A stretch of 64,000 bases of DNA from Schizochytrium sp. TIO01 (lineage: Eukaryota > Sar > Bigyra > Thraustochytrida > Thraustochytriidae): contig SMSO01000037.1 in NCBI GenBank assembly GCA_004764695.1, positions 728,247 through 792,246 on the forward strand, read 5' to 3'. The position numbers and the translations under genes are program-made. Below are positions 1 through 10,247 of this stretch, in pieces. The stretch's first letter is position 1. Each line of letters opens with the position of its first letter. The notes beneath the pieces were generated by a model. It did no database searches, was not told where the DNA came from, and worked only from the letters and a program-made list of their open reading frames with translations.

Positions 1-1558
1 GCTATGACCGTCTTGAGGGCGAGTAAATCTATTTATGATTCTACTACTCCATATTGCAAACTCAATCTGATGGGATTGAATGAGTGTTTCCCGCTCAGCT
101 CAAATCACCAGTATTTTCAGGCTCATCTATCCTCCGTATCTTTTCTTTTTATTTCCATTCCAGTTCCAGACCTACATCACATGCATACCCACTTCACACA
201 TCAAGCACTCCAGTTGTAATAATATCCATCCCAAAATTCGATGGTATTCCAATCACCCAAAGGTGCTGATATATCGTTCTGTAAACCGTTAAAATAACAC
301 CAAATTATATCTTAATATTATGACTTGAATTACTCATGTTTGTTTATCTCTTCTCGAACGCGAACTCAGTCCCAGATCGAGAAATGCCTCATTTAGTCTA
401 CAGGAAATAAAGGTACACCGGTCTGGTTTTTACATAGATACTTTGAAACTGTTGATTCCAGCATCCAGAATGTCTTCACACGGGTGACCTAAATGAACTT
501 ACATTGCATAAACTGCTGGGTCGTGTCTTGCATGAGACCTAATTTCATGAAAGTGCAACGAACCGAACAGTAAATACTCATCAGTTTAACAAGAAAGCCG
601 CATAAAACGTGTTTCCTAGGTCAAAAAATGATTGGAAGGACATGTTCAAAACGTGTTTTTTTTTTTTTTAATAAATCTCAAGAACAAAAGGCAGTTTCAG
701 CCGCACTTATATCACAGTAAAAGCGAGAGATCTATAAGCTGAGAGTTGAAGTAGGAGCTAATACTCGGTGCTGCAAAGCTTATTGTTATTGTTGTTGTTG
801 TTGCTGCTGCTGCTGCTCCTGTAAGGATACAAAACTTTATAGCCACGTTAGTGAATTACTATGGTTTTATAGTAGAGACTCTTGTGAAATTTGAAGCTAT
901 GGTACCTTGTGGAAAACGGGGCTTTTTAATTTATTCAAAAAAATATCTCTTCGAACGTTTTTGTCACACTATATTTATCAATCGAATTTCGACGATTGTG
1001 AAAGTAGACAGGGATAAGCTTCATAGAGTGTATTTTATTTCATATATCACTAAATCCAGAGGAAGCTAGACTTATCTTCTTCTCATTCGACCACATAGCG
1101 CACCCTGCACCTAAAGTCACTTTAGACCTGAAACGAAGTCATATAAAACCCCTAAAATAGAACAATAAGAACAATAAGAACAACAAGAGATAAAAACCTC
1201 CTTTTCTTTTTAATGTTCTCTGTTCTTTTATAAATGATTGCATTTTTATAAAATTTTAAACCTCAAAAGTAAAAATTGTGAAGAAAAGGTAACATGCAAA
1301 AAAAAAAACACAAAAAAAATATTTGGAAAGGGCTCTGATTGAAGAAAGATAAATCATATTATACTTTTATACACGAAGATGCACTAATGTTCACACGGAC
1401 AATTATTTTACCTTGAAACCTTGTTTAAAAGCTTGGCATCTACTTCGTTTAACACATCACTATTCAAAACATTGCAAAGGACTACGTCCGGATAAGGCTC
1501 TCTACAAATTACAGAAAGAAAAAAATGGCAAAGAGAAACGTATTGGACCTCTGTTTAT
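1..1558. other. Gene-poor left edge
   Basis: No convincing gene is seen. Only short open frames of about 60-72 codons occur, overlapping on several frames and without recognisable motifs. The stretch holds AT-rich spacer, homopolymers (T run near 656-669, A runs near 1300-1320) and a short TTG/CTG trinucleotide run near 784-816. It probably includes the 3' flank of the minus-strand gene that ends at 1559. Confidence 0.5.
784..816. repeat. TTG/CTG trinucleotide microsatellite
   Basis: About eleven tandem trinucleotides, first TTG/TTA then CTG, lie in non-coding DNA. There is no open frame around it that looks like a gene. Confidence 0.8.
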
Positions 1559-2734
1559 TCAACGTCCGAAAAGTAGTACTGCATCTTGGGTAGAGCTTGG
1601 GTGAGATTCGATCTGCAAATCTCGTAGAAACCGAGCAAAATTACCCTCAAACTCAGATGGCCAGTTCACTAAAATTGGTCCCCCCCCGCGACATAGGGAT
1701 ATGAGAATACGAAGACAGTGGAAATGAAGGTCAACTGATACAGAGTGAAGGACGCCAAGACAAACCACCGCGTCGAAAGATTTATAAGGAAACTTTGTAA
1801 AAATTTCTGCAAGATTCGCATGCACAAACCCTGCACGTTCAAGTTCATCCTCTTCCTCCACACCAAAGGCTGCTGCAGCTTTCTCCAAGGTCGTTGCCGA
1901 CACATCAGCACTAGTTACATCGTAGGTTAGACTGCTTAAAGCAGCTCTTACAGGTGCATGCGGTCCACATCCCATTTCTAGTACCTTCATCCTCTGATCA
2001 GTGCTATTCGCAGAAACATCTGTTGTCCGCGATATGAGCCTATTCATGAAAGCTTTCCATGGCTCAGATTCTGCTGAGTAGCAGTGTGAAAATTCTAATT
2101 GCTTCAAATCTGACTCGCGGATCTCCTTGCGCTGGCCTGGTCTTAAAGGTGGTGGGACATAGGCATGGTGCAAACGTAGGGTATACTCCTCCAATGGCTC
2201 CATCTGAAGTAGATCTTGTGCAGGCTCTGTTTTGATATAGATAAAGCACGAGGTAGTCTGTTCGCAATCTTGAGAGTCTACTGTTGAAGTTTTAGCTGCC
2301 ATCCCCGACTTCTCATTTATAGAGGTTAGAGTCGAAGTTGAGCTTGATGTTTCTGCAGCTTGCGGACACGAATGTATTTTCACAAGCGTCTCGCGCCGGT
2401 GATAATGGTGTGGGACACCTTCAATGCGATCAAGTTCTGCCAAGGTAGGGTTGTCCACCTCATACACCTCTCCGCGTACAAGGCACGTCTTGGCCCCCGC
2501 TGGGTCCTGCATGAACGGGATCATGTTGGGGCCACCTACAGCCATGTGCAAGCGCTCCGCGCAAGTCGCACCTCCTACGAACCGAGCCAAGCTCGCGGCA
2601 GAGAGGAACTGATGGTTATAGAACCCCTTCTTCAAAGTTCCATACACAAATACCCGCGAAAGGCCGCCTTCTGCTGCCATTGTGCTCTCAGCTTCTTCGT
2701 TGTTGTCGAATTGATTGATCTTGAAGTTATGCAT
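1559..2734 (-). CDS. GGCT/AIG2-like cyclotransferase fused to SAM-dependent methyltransferase
   Basis: Single intronless frame of 391 aa from the ATG at 2734; the frame is open a little further upstream only from a TTG. A second possible start is Met19 (ATG at 2680), just before the first domain. Residues about 27-120 and 161-195 match the gamma-glutamyl cyclotransferase / AIG2-like fold: VFVYGTLKKG at 28-37 binds the substrate carboxylate, and the Glu in LDRIEGVP (E105) is at the place of the catalytic acid. The pattern is closest to GGACT, which releases 5-oxoproline from gamma-glutamyl-lysine of degraded crosslinked proteins. A Ser/Thr-rich insert (about 124-160) splits the fold. Residues 249-390 are a Rossmann methyltransferase: motif I VLEMGCGPHA (251-260), an acidic residue in SADVS at about 277, and FDAVVCLGVLH (320-330). 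The methyl acceptor is unknown. Both domain calls are motif based; the pairing is seen directly in one frame. Confidence 0.85.
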   Translation of the reverse strand: MHNFKINQFDNNEEAESTMAAEGGLSRVFVYGTLKKGFYNHQFLSAASLARFVGGATCAERLHMAVGGPNMIPFMQDPAGAKTCLVRGEVYEVDNPTLAELDRIEGVPHHYHRRETLVKIHSCPQAAETSSSTSTLTSINEKSGMAAKTSTVDSQDCEQTTSCFIYIKTEPAQDLLQMEPLEEYTLRLHHAYVPPPLRPGQRKEIRESDLKQLEFSHCYSAESEPWKAFMNRLISRTTDVSANSTDQRMKVLEMGCGPHAPVRAALSSLTYDVTSADVSATTLEKAAAAFGVEEEDELERAGFVHANLAEIFTKFPYKSFDAVVCLGVLHSVSVDLHFHCLRILISLCRGGGPILVNWPSEFEGNFARFLRDLQIESHPSSTQDAVLLFGR

Positions 2735-3853
2735 TCGCCTTTTTTCTATTACCAATGTATCTACAAATCATATGGTTAAGTGAGGTAACAATAGTACATA
2801 TTCGAACGATGCGATGGCTTCTAGGACCGACAAGGCAACTAACTCAATTCCTTTCGCTTGCTACCTACACGGTAGCTAGGCATTTCATACTTTGATACTA
2901 AAGTAACCCACAAAAAACACAATGCCAGCCGTCATTTATTACCTTTGATACCTATGAGAACTGGGGACAACCTTAAAGGTCCTCTTCATGGTCAACCATT
3001 GCCGATCAACGTGCTCGTTCAAGTTGAAACCCAAAAGTTGAATAGATTCTCAGTAGTTCTGTGGTCATCCTTCCCTGCAGGGTACTGGCAACGAAGTGTA
3101 TCAATTTGAGCATCCTCAAGTTGCATCACTTTCTCGGTGTTTTGCAGCTCGACCTTGGGCGACAGAAACGAATATGTATGCTCGAAATACATCCTCAAAA
3201 CAAGGTCCTCGCATTCCATCCAATCGCCTCTTCAGCTGCATTGACCGCCACGTTGGTGTTCTACTCGCCAACCTCTGCTGTGGCTTGGTTTCGCTGAGTT
3301 TGCGTGCAATTGAGAGGCAGTAGGTACTACCTGTGCAGCTTACTTTGTCATCAATTCATTCATTGCACATGAATAAAAATGCGGACAAGAAACAAATTAG
3401 ATTGAAAGTACACTGTTTACAAAGTCTTTTACGATAATCGATTACAAAACATTATCATTGAAAATACACCAAATGCGTTCAGCGATTCGCAAAGATCGTC
3501 GAACCGGTAGTGGTCTATTTAGTAGAAACTGTAGCATATTGGTTGATTTCTAAAAATGGTTGACAACTCATCGATTCTCAAATAGTAATTCGCAGTACAT
3601 AGCGATAGAGAAAGGCCTAGCCAACAGGTGACATCTCAGCAGCAGCGACTTCTGTGACCTCAGCCATGGTAAATCGTGAACGCAGACGGTGCTGCGGAAG
3701 ACGCTCAGCTGCAGCTCGCACTGAGAAGAACAGCGCCACAGTATCTCTCGGTTGCTGTTCTTAAGGGGGAACTTCAAGGTGGATCTACTTCGAGGGCTCG
3801 GGTAGCAGATTGCCTTTGCATTGAGGGCAACTGAGGGCCCTTGGAGACGTGCG
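2735..3853. other. Divergent intergenic region between the methyltransferase fusion and the flippase
   Basis: This stretch should contain both promoters because the flanking genes diverge. A 66-codon minus-strand frame at 3019-3219 and overlapping plus-strand frames are open, but none has a motif, and the stretch is open in several frames at once, so no gene is called. A 15-base motif AGTAGGTACTACCTG occurs at 3319-3333 and again elsewhere in the window. Confidence 0.45.
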
Positions 3854-6800
3854 ATGCACCCTTTGGCGCCCTCAGAAGAGGAGCGAGCGCCACGAAGACT
3901 AGGCGAAGAGCAGGGAGATGGCCAGGATCAGAGCTGGGCATATAGCCAAAGCACAAACCAAAGGGTAGCTCAAGATGGTGGCTGGGGAGGCGGTTCGCAG
4001 AATCAACAGAACTATCACAATTCTCGTGGCGATGACTCGAATGTGCACGAAACTCATGTGGACGTAAACTTATCTACGCTCAACAGCGACAATAGACAAG
4101 ATCAAGAAGAACGAGAACAAGAGTTCGCTCGCCAACAGCATCGAAGGCATTATGCGGGACTCGATGACGAGGACGATGATGCATTTGCTATTGGGGTCGG
4201 GGCAGAGGCTGCAAGTCGAGGAGAGCGATGCTCCAGGTGCACTGGACGCTTTCTGAGAAGACTCGGAAGCTGTCTCTGCAGATGTTTGTTCTGTGGCTGC
4301 ATCGGGAAGCGGAGAAAATTTGAGGAAGGCTCCCGGAGAATCTATGTGAACGATGCTGAAAGCACCCACGAGCTAGGCGTACATGCGACGAACTTGGTTT
4401 CCACAACGAAATATACGTGGTATGACTTTGTGCCCAAGTTTGCAGTGGAAGCGTTCTCAAAATTTGCAAATGCATATTTCTTAGTGGTCTGCTTCTTGCA
4501 GGCTATTCCAGATATCTCAATCACAAATGGTGTGCCATATAACGCTATGCCACTTGCCACAGTACTCCTAGTAGAGGCAGTCGCGCTCATTTTGGAAGAC
4601 AGCCAGCGTCAAAAGGACGATATTATAGCAAATACCTCGAATGTCGTGCGGCTTGAGGCAGAAGGAAGCTTTCGCAGGTGCACCTGGGCAGACGTACGTG
4701 TAGGCGATATTCTCTGCATCAAGAATCGAGAGCCAATTCCTGCAGATTTAATGATCCTTGCCACATCTAATGAGAATGGTCAGTGCTTTGTGGAAACTAA
4801 ATCGCTTGATGGAGAAACTAATCTCAAGCTGCGTCAGGCTGTCTCTGGGCGTGGGATTGGCATGTCAGGCCTGGAGCTCCTCGCATTGCGTGGATCTATC
4901 GAATTTCAACAGCCTGATGCAATAATCGATTCTTTTGATGGCTTTGTCTCTCTGCAGACTGTTGACAACGTCACGGTGGAGCGAACTCTTACCATCGAGA
5001 ATCTCCTACTTCGAGGGTGTATTTTGCGTAACACAAATGTGGTTTGCGGAATCGTGTTAAATTGTGGTCATGATACCAAGATCATGATGGGATCAACAGG
5101 GACGCAAGCAAAGCTTAGTGACTTGGACATCAAGGTCAATCAATATCTCGTTCGCTTTCTTGCATTTGAGGTTATTATTAGTATACTCGCTGCTGTACTC
5201 AGTCGCCGATGGTTCATCATCAATGGTCAGAACGCCTATTATCTCGAACTTCAATCCTTTGCTGCGAAAAAGTTTGTGACTCAGATTTTCACCTTCTTCC
5301 TTCTTATCGCCAACATGATTCCAATTGCACTATACGTCGCCATGAAGTTCGCGCGCTTTTTTCAGGCACAAGTTATGATGATGGACTCAGAGATGTGGCT
5401 TCCTAACGAAAAGAACCCAGACCTCGTGACACCTATGCGCGTACGATCTATGGATTTAAATGATGCCCTTGGCCAAGTTGACCACCTTTTTACGGACAAA
5501 ACAGGCACGTTGACAACCAACTTGATGGAGTTCCGAAAGTGCAGCATTGCTGGCAAGTCATATGGTCTTGGTAGTACCTCGATTGGAATTAAATCGCTTG
5601 AGCGAAAAGGCCAAGCAGCGCATGCAGAGGAGCTTCGCAAACAAACCGAAGATCTGCCTGCACTACACGCGCAGTTCTTTCACTTCATCGATAACCCTGA
5701 AGACTCTCTTGTAAAAGCAATGCAGCAAGAGAACCAATTCGGAGAAGGTACAATGTATGAATTCTTCACGGCTCTGGCGTTGTGTCATGAGGTACTCTTG
5801 GAGCGTGTCCATGACGAATATGGACGCTTTACTGGTGAGATTCGTCTTTCTGCCGCTTCACCAGAAGACCAAGCTCTTGTTAGTGCTGCTAATGAGTTCG
5901 GGGTGGAGTTTTGCGGAAGGAATCATGAAGGCGATGCCGAGCTTATGGTACTATCGTATCGTGGCCAAAACTCTTCTCGGGTACGAACCTTTGAGATTCT
6001 TCAAGTTTTTGATTTCACATCGTCACGAAAACGTATGTCTGTAATTGCACGCGACGCAGAATCACACCGTGTTCATCTCATTTGCAAGGGCGGTGATGAT
6101 GTAATGTTTGCCCGGGTGCGTCGTCCATGTGGCCATCTTGGTGCCACCGAAGCCCATCTCAACCGTTATGCTGAAGAGGGTCTTCGTACTCTGGTGGTTG
6201 CGCAACGAGAACTTGAGTGGGAGGAGTACGAACGATGGCAATTTCGTTTCAATACGGTGAAGTCAGATCTTGATGAACTCTCGAAGCGAAAACGAAAGGA
6301 ACCTAACGCAATCGACTCTCTCATGGATGAGCTGGAAACAAACATGGATCTTCTTGGCGCCGTCGCTATCGAAGATCGTTTACAGGATGAAGTTCCTGAA
6401 ACCTTACAGCAACTCAGTGAGGCAGGTATGAAGATTTGGATGCTTACGGGTGATAAACTTGAGACAGCTCTCAACATTGGCTATGCATGTAATCTATTTC
6501 CAGATGAGCTGCAAGTCGTGAGCTTTGGAAATGCTGCTGCAGGAAATGTTGGACCTGAACTAGCAGCGCTTGCACAGTCCTCTGATGATCGGGAAATTGC
6601 GTTGGTTCTTGAAGGAAGGGCTATTGATGCAGCACTCTTTGACGCAACCGAAGCCTTTGCTAAATTAAGTTTAACGCGATGCCGAGCGGTTGTTGCATGC
6701 CGGAGCTCACCCTTGCAAAAATCTGCGCTTGTGAAATTCATCAAGCGCTGCAAGTATGCATTCCGAACCGGAGGTCAGACTCTTGCGGTAGGTGATGGCG

Positions 6801-7885
6801 CGAATGATGTTCCAATGATTCAGGCGGCACATATTGGCGTTGGTATCCAGGCAGCTGGAGGTATGCAAGCCGCCAATTCAGCTGAGTACTCAATTGCACA
6901 ATTTCGCTACTTGAGTCGTCTTCTCCTAGTTCATGGACGCTCCAATTATCGACGAATCTCAAAGTTGATTCTTTTTACTTTCTACAAGAATATCATGCTG
7001 ACTAGTGCTCAGTTTCTCTTCTCCTTCGCCAATGGATGGTCCGGGCAGAAATACTACTTCGAATTGGGTGTGCAGTCCTTCAACCTCATTTTCACTATGC
7101 TCCCTTCATTTCTCCTCGCTGTCTTTGACAAGGACCTCCCTGACTTCGTTGTATTGCGCTTTCCAGAGGTTTATGAGCTTGGATTGAAGAACCAAGTTTT
7201 TACTAGCAATGTCTTTTGGCAATGGATTTGGAACGCAGTTTGGCATGCGTTCATTATTTTTGCCTCTGTAGCAGGTTTGTGGCAAGCTCATAATCACGAT
7301 CTTTGGCAACAGGGCTGCATGGTGCTTTCGCTTGTTATTTTGGTAGCCAACTCCAAGATCTTTTTCGAGCTATCTCGCTGGACGTATGTTGATCATTGTG
7401 CATGGTGGCTTACACTCATCCTTTGGCCCTGCTGTGCGCTCGTCTTCGAATTGCCTATGTGGCTTCGTGCAGGAACAGAGTGGGGCTTCGTTTGGCTTGG
7501 GGTTTTCTCCTCCGTTGCATCTAATCCTACGAGTTGGCTGGTTGTTCTTTTCGCCTTTGTTGTTTGCTTCGTTCGAGATTTCACTGCGAAAGGATGGCGG
7601 CGTGCCTTTGACGCACGCATTTATCACGTTTTGCAAGAGTGTCTGGCGTTCAACAAATCGGTTCCTACCCGGGAAGAGTTTTTTGCGTCCCATGAGCGCG
7701 GCCCTCTTCCTTCAACGTACCTTCCTGCTACCGACATACCAACTAGACCTCCTAGACAGGGTGAAGAGCGCTTTCGCCAGTTACATCGTATGTCAACTTC
7801 TATTAGCTATGAGGATGAGCAATTTGAAAGGCGGGAGCGTCAAAACAGCCGTCGCGATGCTCCTTTGCATATTGAACTTACTTGA
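3854..7885 (+). CDS. P4-type ATPase (phospholipid flippase)
   Basis: Intronless, 1343 aa from the ATG at 3854 (the frame also extends 33 bases upstream from a TTG). P4-ATPases move aminophospholipids from the outer to the cytosolic leaflet of Golgi, endosome or plasma membranes, usually with a CDC50 beta subunit. Order of features: disordered Gln/Gly/Glu-rich N terminus; Cys-rich basic patch at about 126-154; FAKFANAYF-like P4 signature (SKFANAYF, about 202-209); actuator motif DGET at 319-322; PIAL at 490-493 in membrane segment 4, in place of the usual PISL and without the Pro-Glu-Gly-Leu of ion pumps; phosphorylation motif DKTGTLT with Asp548; nucleotide-binding region with CKGGDDVMFARV; KIWMLTGDKLETALNIGYAC; hinge GDGANDVPM at 980-988; and six hydrophobic segments in the C-terminal third, giving the usual ten. 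All catalytic motifs are intact, so it should be active. No CDC50 partner is seen in this window. The family call is firm; substrate and subfamily are not. Confidence 0.97.
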   Translation: MHPLAPSEEERAPRRLGEEQGDGQDQSWAYSQSTNQRVAQDGGWGGGSQNQQNYHNSRGDDSNVHETHVDVNLSTLNSDNRQDQEEREQEFARQQHRRHYAGLDDEDDDAFAIGVGAEAASRGERCSRCTGRFLRRLGSCLCRCLFCGCIGKRRKFEEGSRRIYVNDAESTHELGVHATNLVSTTKYTWYDFVPKFAVEAFSKFANAYFLVVCFLQAIPDISITNGVPYNAMPLATVLLVEAVALILEDSQRQKDDIIANTSNVVRLEAEGSFRRCTWADVRVGDILCIKNREPIPADLMILATSNENGQCFVETKSLDGETNLKLRQAVSGRGIGMSGLELLALRGSIEFQQPDAIIDSFDGFVSLQTVDNVTVERTLTIENLLLRGCILRNTNVVCGIVLNCGHDTKIMMGSTGTQAKLSDLDIKVNQYLVRFLAFEVIISILAAVLSRRWFIINGQNAYYLELQSFAAKKFVTQIFTFFLLIANMIPIALYVAMKFARFFQAQVMMMDSEMWLPNEKNPDLVTPMRVRSMDLNDALGQVDHLFTDKTGTLTTNLMEFRKCSIAGKSYGLGSTSIGIKSLERKGQAAHAEELRKQTEDLPALHAQFFHFIDNPEDSLVKAMQQENQFGEGTMYEFFTALALCHEVLLERVHDEYGRFTGEIRLSAASPEDQALVSAANEFGVEFCGRNHEGDAELMVLSYRGQNSSRVRTFEILQVFDFTSSRKRMSVIARDAESHRVHLICKGGDDVMFARVRRPCGHLGATEAHLNRYAEEGLRTLVVAQRELEWEEYERWQFRFNTVKSDLDELSKRKRKEPNAIDSLMDELETNMDLLGAVAIEDRLQDEVPETLQQLSEAGMKIWMLTGDKLETALNIGYACNLFPDELQVVSFGNAAAGNVGPELAALAQSSDDREIALVLEGRAIDAALFDATEAFAKLSLTRCRAVVACRSSPLQKSALVKFIKRCKYAFRTGGQTLAVGDGANDVPMIQAAHIGVGIQAAGGMQAANSAEYSIAQFRYLSRLLLVHGRSNYRRISKLILFTFYKNIMLTSAQFLFSFANGWSGQKYYFELGVQSFNLIFTMLPSFLLAVFDKDLPDFVVLRFPEVYELGLKNQVFTSNVFWQWIWNAVWHAFIIFASVAGLWQAHNHDLWQQGCMVLSLVILVANSKIFFELSRWTYVDHCAWWLTLILWPCCALVFELPMWLRAGTEWGFVWLGVFSSVASNPTSWLVVLFAFVVCFVRDFTAKGWRRAFDARIYHVLQECLAFNKSVPTREEFFASHERGPLPSTYLPATDIPTRPPRQGEERFRQLHRMSTSISYEDEQFERRERQNSRRDAPLHIELT

Positions 7886-8583
7886 GCAAATGGGTATAGC
7901 ACTGTAACCAAATTCAGACTGATCGAAAAGAATTTATCTGTCTCATTTTTTCTAAAGTCAGGCCGACGATACATAGGAAGACACACACAAAGTAAAGCAA
8001 CTTAAGATGTTTGATCAAATGTTCATAAGATTGAGTCATATCACAGGCAGAGCGCAATTGCATGATTTGATGAGGGGCCACAAAGTACTACTGTATCTCC
8101 TTTCTTTTGCGAATAGTGATTGTGAAATACATATTGAACCCAATGATGTTTACCGGATGCAGAAGGAGAAAGAATGACAAACAATTTGAACCAACTAAGT
8201 TATTCGAATTCCTCAGACAAACCAAAATTTATCGATTGAATTTAAGCACAAGGGGCTACTGCTGGACCTATCCACAGGAACCAATGCACATGCTGCCGCA
8301 GCCTAAATGTTTTTTTTCGACATTCTAGCTGCGCAGCGCACTTTTTTCTTAGAGCGAAACTTCAGACGTCTCCGTTGCGATGAAGTTCTAGGGAATCATT
8401 CCCTCAACGGCGAGGATTGTAGCCCTCAAGCTACTACTTTGGAATTTTTTTTCTTTCTGTACCTGTTTCGCCAAAATTGAGGGGTCACGCATTTTATTTA
8501 TTTTGGCGTTTCAAGGACAATTAAAATATCTTCAAAAGGAGAATTTCTTAATTACTATTTTTTTAATGAGTTCCTAATGATCC
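7886..8583. other. Spacer downstream of the flippase gene
   Basis: AT-rich spacer containing the flippase 3' flank. A 73-codon plus-strand frame at 8107-8328 has no motif. Nothing else is supported. Confidence 0.5.
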
Positions 8584-9613
8584 TTACTTGAAAAGAAGAT
8601 GAAGAAAAGTATTGCCGTCGTTATCTTTGGCGTCAAGAACTGAAGAACGATATTTAGCTTCATTCAGGAGAACTTGGAGGCTAGCCAAGCTCTTGCTTTC
8701 AGCAGCACAGTGGAGCACTGTTTGTCCCTTACTGTTCGTTTTACTGATGCTGGAGTAAGAAAGGTCCTTTTTAAGCATTTCTGCAACTTGTCTGTCTCTC
8801 TCTATATGTTGCTTGAAACTGTCCAATCCGTCAGAGCTTTGCACGGAGATTGCATGTCGCAGCGCAAACTCCATATGGGCTCATTTTTCCTTGTCTGGCT
8901 GTGCTAGTACGTCTGCAAGCATGCCATCGATATCGCTCAAAGCTCGGGAGGGTGTAATAGACATGTTGCACGTGCCTTCAAAGCGGGTTTGGTCGTCTGT
9001 TCTGAAGAGCAGGATGTTTCGTGTTTGTTTGCGTATTATGAAGTAGGAGGAAGAGCAGGAGCAGGCTCAGTAAGATATATGATTAAAAGAGAGAGGGCGG
9101 GTTGGAGTGGAGATTTCTTATTCTTTTTTATCTTGTTAAACTGTTATCTTAGGACTTGAAATTCTCACTTTGATCAATTACATCTCGAACATGAGCCGAG
9201 CAAAAGGGGAAGGCGGAGGGGGGCTAAAACCTCAACTTGAACTTGAGGTCAAGAAGAAAAGTCAACGTCACCTGATGCAATATATTTACAATTCTTTAAC
9301 AACATATCACACCTCACTTTAAAGTATCTCGTCTTTTGCACACTTTTAGTGGGACATACACAAAGAAAGGCCTACCTTCTTGAACCAGTTCGTTGACCCT
9401 TTTAGCTCGTTCTTATGCGTTGAAGGCGGAGCAGACAAAGACAAATGCGTCTGCTTCAGACAATTCTTTTTGTGTAAGAAATTCTTCTGTTGTAAAATTG
9501 AGCAAGTAGACGTGATTTTCAGATGGGTTCGGAAGATATCGTAGTCATCAATCTCCCTGTGGTCGGCGCATATCGAAAATCAACTTGAACTTCTTTGTCA
9601 GTGACCATATCTT
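8584..9613 (-). pseudogene. Broken GTPase-like / ankyrin-repeat gene
   Basis: The 3' part on the minus strand is an open frame (8874 to 8584) with ankyrin-type repeats: NSKGQTVLHCAAESKSLASL and then DNDGNTFLHLLFK, ending at a stop. Directly upstream the same frame continues back through LADVLAQPDKEK, interrupted by one TGA at 8881-8883 where a Trp codon would fit. Further upstream (about 9590-9370) come coding-like segments in shifting frames: KLIFDMRRPQGD, then SENHVYLLNFTTEEF and LSEADAFVFVCSAFNA, a TAA at 9413-9415, and ERAKRVNELVQEG. The middle pieces resemble the strand-turn-helix rhythm of Ras/Rab-like GTPase folds. The in-frame stops and frame changes suggest a decayed gene. A spliced gene with several introns is the main alternative. 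The ankyrin part is clear; the GTPase part is only suggestive. Confidence 0.55.
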
Positions 9614-10247
9614 CCCTTGATTTCTGCCATTTGTGATTTGACGTACCTACGTTTTTTAATTGCTACTTTGGCAGGAAACATACCACATAGCCGAGTTCAT
9701 GTAACTACATATGAACTTTGTCACCCGCAAAATCATTTTAGGCTCTTTCTTTCTAATGCACGTGACCCCCAGCCAGTTAGTGATATCTATTCATCTTTTG
9801 TAAGTTGTTTCTATTGAAGTCCACCCAAATGTTTGTAACCCCACAATAAAAAAGGTTGCAGCGATTCCTTTGTGTTGACACAACATCCCGGAGTGATCAA
9901 AGCTATGTAAAATTTCAAAAAACAAAGAATACTCTAAAAACATAAAACAAAAGAACCCCTATCTGCTACTGTTGGAACCCGTGTTTTAAGATATTGAGCT
10001 GCCAAATTTATCAATACGTCACGGGCTTAATTCTATGAACCAGGCAATGTTGAAAACAGATCCAAACTTACTTGATAGATGAAGTTTCATCAATAATTCG
10101 ATCTCGCAACCGTTCATTTACAGGAAAACGGCTTGCATCACTGCAGCACATTAATTCCATGATTTTCTTTTGGAGAGATGTCATAATTTGGCCAAAGGTC
10201 AGTGTGAATTTGCCTCACGTCTTATCTTGAGACTAAGAAGGGGTGGA
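9614..10247. other. AT-rich spacer
   Basis: No gene seen; only one 66-codon plus-strand frame without motifs at 9617-9817. It could include the 5' part of the broken ankyrin gene to its left. Confidence 0.45.

Noticed and set aside
3821-3853. N-terminal extension of the flippase frame from a TTG codon
   Set aside because: Eukaryotic genes normally start at ATG; the first in-frame ATG is at 3854. The same reasoning moved the starts of the genes ending at 1559, 10248, 35485, 35762, 39012 and 57102.
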